Shown piece by piece: positions 1 to 4,716 of a stretch of 5,778 nucleotides of DNA. The number at the start of each line of letters is the position of its first letter. Position 1 is the first letter of the stretch. This DNA is from Syntrophaceae bacterium (lineage in GTDB: Bacteria > Desulfobacterota > Syntrophia > Syntrophales > UBA5619): assembly GCA_023249795.1 (NCBI GenBank), contig JAHFBU010000120.1, positions 1 through 5,778 on the forward strand, in the 5' to 3' direction. The notes under the pieces are model-generated. The model saw nothing but the letters and a program-made list of their open reading frames with translations. It did no database searches and had not been told where the DNA came from. The position numbers and the translations under genes are program-made.

Positions 1-661
1 GCATCGCTTCAGTGGCCCTGCAACCGGCATCCAGATAGGCCGGAAGATCCCCGGCCTCGATCGGACCGTAGCGAATGCCGAAACCGGAGAGCTTCTTGAC
101 CGTATGAACGGCTACGCCCGGCGCCCCCAACTGGGGAAGGATCAGCGACCGGTGGCTGACGATCTCTCTGAGGCCGCTGGATTCGATTCTGCCGGCCAGT
201 TCCTCCGTGCCGAAGGTCCCCTTCCCGGCGGCGCACCAGACGTTGATCCCCTTCGTATCGAGGACCAGGATCCAGAGATTCCTTCCGGGAAGCGCACTCC
301 GCAGCTTGTCAAAACTCATCTTGTAATTGGCGCTTACCAGGACGGGCGACTCTTCGTCCGGGGCGGCCAGGGCGTAGAGTCCCGGATCGATGGCGTAATC
401 CATCCGGCCCACTCCCCAGCGGGCCTTGATCGCTCCCCAGTGGTCCCGCCATTCGAGCTGCGATGAAATCCGGGGCAGGCGGCCGGCAGGTGTCGCTACG
501 GATCCGGTAACAACTCGCTGTCCCAGATCGGGAATGCTCCTCTGCGTTTCTCCGGCCCCGGCACAGCCGCATACGGCGCCGTCGGAAAACATCGGAAGGA
601 TATTCGTCCCACCGCCGCAACACGTCGGCTGATCCGGTTGTCCCACAACCCCTTGACCCAT
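1..661 (-). CDS. hgcA: Mercury-methylation corrinoid protein HgcA, N-terminal 220 residues (3' end cut by window edge)
   Basis: HgcA is the membrane corrinoid protein that, with the ferredoxin HgcB, passes a methyl group from cobalamin to Hg(II). The frame is open from ATG 661 to the window edge, giving 220 codons. Visible blocks are TGSVATPAGRLPRI (52-65), GRMDYAIDPGLYA (85-97), SPVLVSANYKMSFD (105-118), WILVLDTKGINVWCAAGKGT (130-149) and LILPQLGAPGVAVH (173-186). N140-K147 is the HgcA cap-helix signature; by homology Cys143 is the lower-axial cobalt ligand. True acetyl-CoA-pathway CFeSP subunits lack this Cys. The first ~50 residues are an extension containing Cys14-Cys15 and Cys31-x-Cys33. 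ATG 661 is preferred over in-frame ATG 676 because GGAGG sits 8 nt upstream. The gene follows marR after 19 nt, probably on the same transcript. The C-terminal transmembrane domain, and hgcB if present, are outside the window, so completeness cannot be judged. HgcA family assignment is secure; methylating activity is inferred. Confidence 0.9.
   Translation of the reverse strand, partial: MGQGVVGQPDQPTCCGGGTNILPMFSDGAVCGCAGAGETQRSIPDLGQRVVTGSVATPAGRLPRISSQLEWRDHWGAIKARWGVGRMDYAIDPGLYALAAPDEESPVLVSANYKMSFDKLRSALPGRNLWILVLDTKGINVWCAAGKGTFGTEELAGRIESSGLREIVSHRSLILPQLGAPGVAVHTVKKLSGFGIRYGPIEAGDLPAYLDAGCRATEAM
636..650. repeat. Second palindrome with the same half-sites, inside hgcA codons 4-9
   Basis: GGTTGT-CCC-ACAACC repeats the outer 6 bp of both arms of the marR operator, with 3 instead of 5 bp between them. 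It begins 8 nt after the hgcA start codon. It may be a secondary (roadblock) operator, or a 6-bp stem with a 3-nt loop in the mRNA near the initiation site. The shorter centre changes the half-site phasing, so binding by the same dimer is uncertain. Confidence 0.45.
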
Positions 662-669
662 AATCCCAT

Positions 670-674
670 CCTCC
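670..674 (-). promoter_or_regulatory. Shine-Dalgarno of hgcA
   Basis: GGAGG on the minus strand lies 8 nt before ATG 661 and decides that start. The alternative in-frame ATG at 676 has no comparable site and overlaps this one. Confidence 0.7.
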
Positions 675-680
675 ATAATG

Positions 681-1145
681 CTATCCACAGCACCTGCATG
701 AGGCGGCCGCCTTTTGCATGGCCGCCGTAAAGACCTTCACCGCTCCGAAGATCTCTTCCCTTCGGCCTGCCGGGATGTTTTGCATGATTCCGTCCAAAAA
801 TCCCCCCAGACACTCCCATACCTTCCGATGGGTCTCCATCCCCTCAACAGTCACGCTGAGCATTGCCGCACGTGAATCGTGCGTCGCCCGGTCACGTTTG
901 AGGAGACCTTTTTTGATCAACGGATTCACAAGGCGGGTCGTCGTGCTCTTCTCAACGGAGAGAATTTTGTGAAGATCCGCAAAGCTCAACTCGCCCTTAT
1001 TTACAACGGCATCCAGAATGATAAACTGCTGAAATGTGACGTTCCCGCAAATGGCTTCGTCCCGGCTACAGCACCGGATCTCCCGTGCGAGGGTCATGAG
1101 AATGTCGAACAGCCCGCGGCATCTCTTATCGATCTTCGTTGACAT
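681..1145 (-). CDS. Cysteine-rich MarR-family transcriptional regulator upstream of hgcA
   Basis: This 154-residue protein is a typical MarR-size winged-helix repressor. An N-terminal helix (about 6-30) is followed by VTFQQFIILDAVV (36-48). The helix-turn-helix has recognition-helix residues EKSTTTRLVNPLIKKGLL, and the wing is RDRATHDSRAAMLSVT with the usual basic/Asp/Arg pattern. A C-terminal dimerisation helix ends in CRCCG. Cysteines are unusually frequent for a MarR protein: Cys9, Cys25-Cys26, Cys33 and Cys150, Cys152, Cys153. This invites the idea of thiol, redox or metal sensing, but no ligand can be read from sequence. ATG 1145 was chosen over the in-frame TTG at 1160 because the TTG lies inside the palindromic operator and upstream of the predicted transcription start. 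hgcA starts 19 nt downstream, so the two are probably cotranscribed. Regulator genes directly before hgcA, usually described as ArsR-like, are known in some genomes. Family is clear; control of hgcA is inferred. Confidence 0.88.
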   Translation of the reverse strand: MSTKIDKRCRGLFDILMTLAREIRCCSRDEAICGNVTFQQFIILDAVVNKGELSFADLHKILSVEKSTTTRLVNPLIKKGLLKRDRATHDSRAAMLSVTVEGMETHRKVWECLGGFLDGIMQNIPAGRREEIFGAVKVFTAAMQKAAASCRCCG

Positions 1146-1179
1146 GGTTGTACAATACAACCAAAAACGCTTTTGTCAA
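1145..1179 (-). promoter_or_regulatory. Predicted sigma70-type promoter of marR-hgcA, apparently leaderless
   Basis: On the minus strand a perfect -35 TTGACA (1179-1174) is followed by a 16-bp spacer and a -10 TATTGT (1157-1152; 4 of 6 consensus bases). A start site 7 nt past the -10 box falls on the A of ATG 1145. No Shine-Dalgarno precedes that ATG, which agrees with a leaderless transcript. The operator palindrome covers the -10 region, the classic steric-block arrangement. No transcription start data are available. Confidence 0.6.
1146..1162. promoter_or_regulatory. Perfect 17-bp palindrome, candidate MarR operator
   Basis: GGTTGTA-CAA-TACAACC has two perfect 7-bp arms around a 3-bp centre. 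It abuts the marR ATG and covers the predicted -10 box. Size, symmetry and position fit an autoregulatory MarR-family operator that would shut off both marR and hgcA. Confidence 0.75.
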
Positions 1180-1197
1180 GAAAAACATCGGCAGGGT

Positions 1198-1215
1198 TCA
1201 TTCCAACGTGAATGA
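1198..1215. repeat. Short inverted repeat in the marR / dehydrogenase intergenic region
   Basis: TCATTC-CAACGT-GAATGA has perfect 6-bp arms with a 6-bp centre. It lies between the divergent marR and dehydrogenase genes and could be a regulator site for the dehydrogenase. It does not resemble the marR palindrome, and chance is possible. Confidence 0.25.
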
Positions 1216-1234
1216 TCTTGCCTCGACGCATGGC

Positions 1235-1263
1235 TTCGAACGGATCTTTTTCCCTTGAATAAT
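1235..1263 (+). promoter_or_regulatory. Weak candidate promoter for the short-chain dehydrogenase gene
   Basis: A -10-like AATAAT (1258-1263; 5 of 6 consensus bases) lies 17 bp after a poor -35, TTCGAA (1235-1240; 3 of 6). A start near 1270 would leave a leader of about 65 nt before ATG 1335. The -35 match is weak. Confidence 0.25.
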
Positions 1264-1321
1264 TGTTGCGATTCGTGCATGAACGGGCCGAAACATTCGC
1301 TGGCAAACGATGCAAAAAGGG

Positions 1322-1328
1322 AAGGAGG
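1322..1328 (+). promoter_or_regulatory. Shine-Dalgarno deciding the dehydrogenase start
   Basis: AAGGAGG lies 6 nt before ATG 1335. It fixes the start there rather than at the in-frame TTG 1263, whose extra 24 residues have no SDR character. Confidence 0.8.
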
Positions 1329-1334
1329 AATTGC

Positions 1335-2102
1335 ATGCAGATCAAAGATTCCGTTGCGGTCATCACGGGGGGGGCCTCCGGATTGGGCGAATCGTGCGTC
1401 CGGAACCTGGCCGCCCTGGGAGCAAAGGTGGCGATCCTCGATATTGCCACGGAGAGGGGAGAGAAGCTGGTCGCCGAGTTGGGGCCGAACGTTCTCTTCA
1501 TTCACGCTGATGTGACGAGCGACGAGAGCGGCCGCACGGCCGTGGAGAAGGCAGCAGCCGCCTTCGGGAAGATCAATGTGGCGATCAACTGCGCCGGCGT
1601 GGCCGATCCGGGGAAGGTTCTCTCCAAAAGGGGGCCGATGCCGCTTGAATTTTTCAATCGCGTGATTCAGATCAACCTCGTCGGCACCTTGAACATCATC
1701 CGTCTTGCCGTGGAGCAGATGGTCAAAAACGAACCGAACGAGGAGGGTGAAAAGGGGGTCATCATCAATACCGCCTCTGTTGCCGCCTTCGACGGCCAGA
1801 TCGGCCAGGCGGCCTACAGCGCATCCAAGGCGGGGGTCGCGGGCATGACGCTGCCGATTGCGCGGGAGTGCGCCGACTATGGGATTCGTGTGATGACCAT
1901 CGCCCCCGGGCTGTTCGACACCCCCATGATGGCGGGCCTTCCCGAAAGCGTCCGCGTGGCGCTGGCGCAGACGGTACCCTTTCCCAAGAGGCTCGGCAGA
2001 CCGGCGGAGTATGCCGGGCTCGTCCGCCACATCATCGAAAATCCGATGCTGAACGGCGAGTGCATCCGCCTCGACGGATCGCTCCGGATGACGGCCCGAT
2101 AA
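1335..2102 (+). CDS. Short-chain dehydrogenase, type-2 3-hydroxyacyl-CoA dehydrogenase (HSD10)-like
   Basis: This 255-residue classical SDR has the length of the HSD10 / 3-hydroxyacyl-CoA dehydrogenase type 2 group. These enzymes use NAD to oxidise L-3-hydroxyacyl-CoA or 3-hydroxy-2-methylbutyryl-CoA. The cofactor motif TGGASGLG is at 11-18, with Asp36 at the end of beta-2 favouring NAD(H). NCAG follows at 85-88 and the active-site residues are Asn114, Ser148, Tyr161 and Lys165. The segment around 97-112 (KRGPMPLEFFNRVIQINLVG) and the post-catalytic APGLFDTPMMAGLPE resemble HSD10-type enzymes more than FabG. Such enzymes suit fatty- or branched-acid oxidation in syntrophic bacteria, but no other beta-oxidation gene is present here. 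It diverges from marR-hgcA and converges on the DUF169 gene. Family and catalytic competence are clear; substrate is inferred. Confidence 0.9.
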   Translation: MQIKDSVAVITGGASGLGESCVRNLAALGAKVAILDIATERGEKLVAELGPNVLFIHADVTSDESGRTAVEKAAAAFGKINVAINCAGVADPGKVLSKRGPMPLEFFNRVIQINLVGTLNIIRLAVEQMVKNEPNEEGEKGVIINTASVAAFDGQIGQAAYSASKAGVAGMTLPIARECADYGIRVMTIAPGLFDTPMMAGLPESVRVALAQTVPFPKRLGRPAEYAGLVRHIIENPMLNGECIRLDGSLRMTAR

Positions 2103-2140
2103 TAGATAGGGTTCCGCCACCATCCTGAGTGAACGCCCAA

Positions 2141-2169
2141 TGGAGGACGGGCGGCAGGTCCGTCCTCCA
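2141..2169. terminator. Strong hairpin between convergent genes, candidate bidirectional terminator
   Basis: TGGAGGACGG and CCGTCCTCCA form a perfect 10-bp GC-rich stem around a 9-nt loop, lying 38 nt after the dehydrogenase stop. There is no T tract on either side, so it is not a canonical intrinsic terminator. It may act with Rho or protect 3' ends. Confidence 0.5.
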
Positions 2170-2243
2170 CCGCCCATTCGACGGCCCGATCTTGATCTCC
2201 CGGTTAATCCGCAATTTCCCGCGGGTGGTCCCAAAAATCAGGA

Positions 2244-3080
2244 TCAGGCGACGCGGCACGCCCGTTTCGCCGCAAGGAGTTCCTGCCAGCTGTGGCGCTG
2301 GAGGAACGACCCCTCCACGTCCGCCTCCATCTCCCGGAACAGGGAAAATGGCATGGCAAAACTCAGGAGGTTGTCGCCGAGCTGCTTGCGGATAAAGACC
2401 CGGGCGGAAAGGTCGGTCAGCCCCACAACGGCCCGCGGCCGGTCGGCTTTTGCCTCCCGATAAGGAAAGATGCCGATCGTCTGGCAGCCGGCGGCATAGG
2501 GGATGATCACATTCTCGTTGTCCCCGCGGCCGTAGTTGGCCAGGACAACCAGAGCCGACAGTTCGTCCGGATCGCAGAAAAAGATCACCGTCTGCGGCGG
2601 CGACTGCTCCTGATCGACGTCGGCCAACGGCCGGAAAACGACGTAGCGTTTCGGAATTTGTGTGACGGGCAGGTTCTCGATGAATCGCTTCACCTGTTCG
2701 GGCGTCGGGATGTAGCGCTCGCCATGGAGGAAGTTGTCGTAGGACTCGGGCCGCAGGAAGGGCTTGATCCTTTCCGCTGTGGCGCGCCCCTCTTCCCACC
2801 CCTCGATGCCGGAGGAGAGGAAGTGACAGAAGCCTTCCTCGCCGCCGGGAAAGTTTTTGTACTGATCCCCAAAGCCCATTCCGACCCCGCCGCCGAAGCA
2901 GCCGAAGGTATCGACGTCGCATGCCGCCGGCTTCCCCTTGGCAGCAGAGGCGGCAAGCCACATGATGCAGCCCCACCTGCCCTTCTGGAATTGCATCGCC
3001 CCTTCGGGTTTCTCATCGGCCCAGATCAGGGCGATGGGCGGATACTTCGTTTCGATGGCCTGAGCGATTCTGCTTTCCAT
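2244..3080 (-). CDS. DUF169 family protein
   Basis: This 278-residue protein matches the DUF169 family (Pfam PF02596), whose biochemical role is not established. The hallmark region is near the N-terminus: GRWGCIMWLAASAAKG (34-49), then AACDVDTFGCFGGGVGMGFG (52-71), rich in Gly and with Cys38, Cys54 and Cys61; a Cys85-His86 pair follows. Later family-like stretches are the segment near 150 (RYVVFRPLADVD), a CDPDELSALVVLANYGRG segment and a central IIPYAAGCQTIGIFPY. There is no signal peptide or membrane segment, so it is probably cytoplasmic. ATG 3080 has GGAGG 8 nt upstream (3089-3093). It stands alone on its strand, diverging from the metallophosphoesterase. The clustered Cys and Gly residues suggest a metal or cofactor site, but that is speculation. 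Family membership is confident; function unknown. Confidence 0.85.
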   Translation of the reverse strand: MESRIAQAIETKYPPIALIWADEKPEGAMQFQKGRWGCIMWLAASAAKGKPAACDVDTFGCFGGGVGMGFGDQYKNFPGGEEGFCHFLSSGIEGWEEGRATAERIKPFLRPESYDNFLHGERYIPTPEQVKRFIENLPVTQIPKRYVVFRPLADVDQEQSPPQTVIFFCDPDELSALVVLANYGRGDNENVIIPYAAGCQTIGIFPYREAKADRPRAVVGLTDLSARVFIRKQLGDNLLSFAMPFSLFREMEADVEGSFLQRHSWQELLAAKRACRVA

Positions 3081-3155
3081 GATGGTAGCCTCCCCCTTCC
3101 GTATAACCGGACCGGGAATGACGATCTCCCGCCGACGCTGAAATTTCCGAGGGTT

Positions 3156-3184
3156 AGAATACTTCCCTCAGATCGGACATGCAA
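3156..3184 (-). promoter_or_regulatory. Candidate promoter of the DUF169 gene
   Basis: On the minus strand TTGCAT (3184-3179) and TATTCT (3161-3156) are separated by 17 bp, matching 3 of 6 and 4 of 6 consensus bases. The implied leader is about 70 nt. This is only a plausible match. Confidence 0.3.
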
Positions 3185-3225
3185 GCAAGAAAGCGACCTG
3201 ATTCACCCCGAATCAACGGAAAGGA

Positions 3226-3717
3226 TTGCACAGCCGGATACAAAATGATAATGATCCCCCAGATATCTCCTTTTACCTGGCTGTGAGGGTATTTGACTTG
3301 GGACTGTTTCTTCTGACTTTTTTCCTGATCTACGGCGGTTTTCACTTCTACTTCTTCCTGAAGGTCCGGGCGGCGTTCACCCTCGGGACCCCCGGCCAGG
3401 CCATCCTCGTCGCACTGCTGATCCTCGGCTTGATGATGCCGTTTATCGTCCGCGTGGCGGAACGGTATGGCTTCGAAATGTCGGCCCGTCTCATGGCCTG
3501 GGCCGGGTACCTCTGGATGGCGATCCTCCTGCTCTTTTTCTCCGCATCCGTTCTTTTCGAATGCTACCGATTTCTGGCTTACCTGAGCGGTTTTGCGCTC
3601 CGCACTGACGTCGGTTCGTTCATCCCTTCGGCCCGGATGCTCTTTCTGGTTCCCACCGCCGTTGCGCTCGCGATCGTCCTCTACGGTGTTTTCGATGCCC
3701 GTTGCATCCGGAGTTAA
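3226..3717 (+). CDS. Membrane-domain fragment of a metallophosphoesterase, ended by an in-frame TAA
   Basis: The longest open stretch starts at TTG 3226 and stops at TAA 3715, giving 163 residues. Four hydrophobic segments are visible at about 22-45, 55-78, 89-113 and 136-155, separated by short charged loops. This is the N-terminal membrane anchor found in many bacterial calcineurin-like phosphoesterases (YaeI/YkuE-like). The last residues, GVFDARCIRS, match the junction where such proteins run on into the catalytic domain, and the frame does continue past the TAA. TTG 3226 has a purine stretch directly against it, which is too close for a normal ribosome site, and its first 20 residues have no family character. 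A better N-terminus exists in another frame at ATG 3245. If expressed alone, this piece would be a non-catalytic membrane protein. Confidence 0.6.
   Translation: MHSRIQNDNDPPDISFYLAVRVFDLGLFLLTFFLIYGGFHFYFFLKVRAAFTLGTPGQAILVALLILGLMMPFIVRVAERYGFEMSARLMAWAGYLWMAILLLFFSASVLFECYRFLAYLSGFALRTDVGSFIPSARMLFLVPTAVALAIVLYGVFDARCIRS
3715..3717 (+). other. In-frame TAA splitting the metallophosphoesterase
   Basis: The codons around it read I-R-S-stop-S-L-V-I in one continuous frame. Family members typically carry an I-R-x-E-x-(V/L)-x-I pattern here, so GAA (Glu) changed to TAA by one G-to-T substitution is the simplest explanation. Confidence 0.75.
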
Positions 3718-3786
3718 TCCCTGGTTATCCATTCGACGAAAATTCCAAAAGAGGCGGGCCGGATCCGAATCGTCCAGATCTCCGAT

Positions 3787-4434
3787 GTGCATGTAGGTGT
3801 CCTGGTCCGGGGCGGTTACCTTGCTGAGATCCTCCGGAAGGTCCGCGAGGCGCAGCCGGATCTCGTTGTCTCAACGGGAGACCTCGTGGACGGGCAGGGG
3901 AACGCACTCTCCGAAGCCGCCGCACAGTTCCGGGAAATCCGTCCCCGTTACGGGAAATTCGCCGTGACGGGAAACCACGAGTTCTACGCGGGAATCGATG
4001 AATCGATCAAGTTTACAACAGATGCCGGATTCACCATGCTGCGGGGCGGGATTGCAACCATCGCCGGGGTGGTCGATCTGGCGGGCGTCGATGATCCGGG
4101 GATCAACCGTCTGGGTTCCCGGGAAGGCCATTCCGACCGCGAGATCCTCTCCCGGACAAGCGGCGCCCATTTCACGATTCTTCTCAAGCACCAGCCGCTG
4201 GTGGAGAGGGACGCCCCCGACGCATTCGATCTCCAGCTCTCCGGCCATACCCACGGGGGACAGATCTTTCCCTTCAGCCTGATCACCCGCCTGGTCTTTC
4301 CCTTTCACAAGGGGAACTACCGCCTGGTGGGCAACGCCCTGCTCCATGTGAGCCGGGGAACCGGGACCTGGGGGCCGCCCGTCAGGTTTCTCTCGCCACC
4401 TGAAATCACCGTTATCGACCTGATACCCGAATAG
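3787..4434 (+). CDS. Catalytic-domain fragment of the calcineurin-like metallophosphoesterase
   Basis: The frame downstream of the TAA encodes a complete calcineurin-like phosphoesterase domain. Metal-ligand motifs by position: Asp-Val-His (Asp codon 3784, His 3790), Gly-Asp (Asp 3880), Gly-Asn-His-Glu (Asn 3973, His 3976), a single His in LLKHQP (4189), and Gly-His-Thr-His (His 4246 and 4252). The end (RGTGTWGPPVRFLSPPEITV) is also typical of the family. The first usable start codon after the stop is GTG 3787. It has no ribosome site and begins just after the first catalytic Asp, so a protein made from it would lack one metal ligand. No ATG, GTG or TTG occurs in frame between 3718 and 3786. 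The domain identity is certain, but independent translation as an active enzyme is doubtful. Confidence 0.6.
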   Translation: MHVGVLVRGGYLAEILRKVREAQPDLVVSTGDLVDGQGNALSEAAAQFREIRPRYGKFAVTGNHEFYAGIDESIKFTTDAGFTMLRGGIATIAGVVDLAGVDDPGINRLGSREGHSDREILSRTSGAHFTILLKHQPLVERDAPDAFDLQLSGHTHGGQIFPFSLITRLVFPFHKGNYRLVGNALLHVSRGTGTWGPPVRFLSPPEITVIDLIPE

Positions 4435-4485
4435 CGTCAATAACCAGAAAGGTGGTTTTGAATAGGCGGCAGCTTATCTTGCCTT

Positions 4486-4490
4486 GGAGG
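4486..4490 (+). promoter_or_regulatory. Shine-Dalgarno deciding the small membrane protein start
   Basis: GGAGG lies 6 nt before ATG 4497. It favours that start over an in-frame upstream start at 4452, which would add 15 residues of no evident structure. Confidence 0.7.
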
Positions 4491-4496
4491 ACAAAT

Positions 4497-4679
4497 ATGA
4501 AAGAAGCATTGCCTCAAATGATATTCATAGCGGTGCTCGTGATTAATTTAGCCACTTCTCTCATCGAGAGCGATCGTAATTTTAAGGCAAGTCTCACCGC
4601 GACCGCTATTATATTGGCCATCACCTATTGGGGCGGCTTTTATAAACCCCTCATGGATTTCCTGACCGCCCACCCGTGA
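4497..4679 (+). CDS. Small membrane protein, unknown function
   Basis: This 60-residue protein has two hydrophobic segments, about residues 7-22 (QMIFIAVLVINLATSL) and 29-45 (the TATAIILAITYWGGFY region), separated by a short charged loop (ESDRNFK). It has no cysteine and no recognised domain. The YWGGFY segment near the second helix is reminiscent of small membrane proteins from prophages, a weak resemblance recalled from pattern only. By hand count it is about 46% G+C, clearly lower than the flanking genes, which may mean horizontal origin. It lies 62 nt after the metallophosphoesterase and converges with the aldolase/dehydrogenase gene. A clear ribosome site supports translation, but no role can be assigned. 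Confidence 0.6.
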   Translation: MKEALPQMIFIAVLVINLATSLIESDRNFKASLTATAIILAITYWGGFYKPLMDFLTAHP

Positions 4680-4682
4680 CAT

Positions 4683-4710
4683 CGGCCTGAAAACCGTTTT
4701 TCGGTCGCCG
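4683..4710. terminator. Weak nested hairpin between convergent genes
   Basis: CGGC (4683-4686) pairs with GCCG (4707-4710) and ACCG (4693-4696) with CGGT (4702-4705), enclosing a TTTTT loop. The two stems are offset by an uneven internal loop, and there is no T tract after the stem. It sits where a shared terminator would be expected, but the structure is poor. Confidence 0.25.
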
Positions 4711-4716
4711 GTTATC

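Larger units (their letters stand above)
3245..4434 (+). pseudogene. Membrane-anchored metallophosphoesterase, interrupted gene
   Basis: Read as one gene, this is a membrane-bound calcineurin-like phosphoesterase of the usual length (about 395 residues), with four N-terminal membrane helices and a C-terminal catalytic domain. Two lesions break it. The first is the TAA at 3715, which lies in the same frame as both halves. The second is probable: ATG 3245 opens MIMIPQISPFTWL and then hits TGA at 3284, while the other frame picks up at VRVFDLGLFLL from 3283. Restoring one base within the GGCTGTGAG at 3279-3287 would join them into a natural N-terminus. Everything else, including all metal ligands, is preserved, so decay would be very recent. 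Alternatives are base-calling errors or, less likely for TAA, programmed readthrough. No ribosome site stands out before ATG 3245. Confidence 0.65.

Noticed and set aside
496..819. Minus-strand frame overlapping the marR end and hgcA start
   Set aside because: It overlaps two genes with clear family matches and consists of Trp/Arg-rich shadow sequence.
2090..2190. 11-bp direct repeat GACGGCCCGAT at 2090-2100 and 2180-2190
   Set aside because: One copy encodes the dehydrogenase C-terminus and the other is intergenic. There is no terminal inverted repeat or other mobile-element sign, so coincidence is likely in GC-rich DNA.
1176..2234. Long open frame on the minus strand antisense to the dehydrogenase
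   Set aside because: It mirrors a well-supported SDR gene, and its translation is rich in Arg, Gly and His with no domain. It is a typical GC-rich shadow frame.
2292..3248. 318-codon open frame on the plus strand antisense to DUF169
   Set aside because: The opposite strand has a clear family match and ribosome site, while this frame shows no recognisable protein features.
3715..3717. Stop-codon recoding such as selenocysteine or pyrrolysine
   Set aside because: Those use TGA and TAG, not TAA, and no recoding element is evident; a nonsense change or sequence error is simpler.
3154..3792. Open minus-strand frame across the broken metallophosphoesterase
   Set aside because: It is highly charged, low-complexity shadow translation opposite the hydrophobic helices, and it has no plausible fold.
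4442..4457. Short stem AACCA / TGGTT with TTTT after the metallophosphoesterase
   Set aside because: Only 5 bp, A/T-containing and followed by at most four Ts; too weak to call a terminator.
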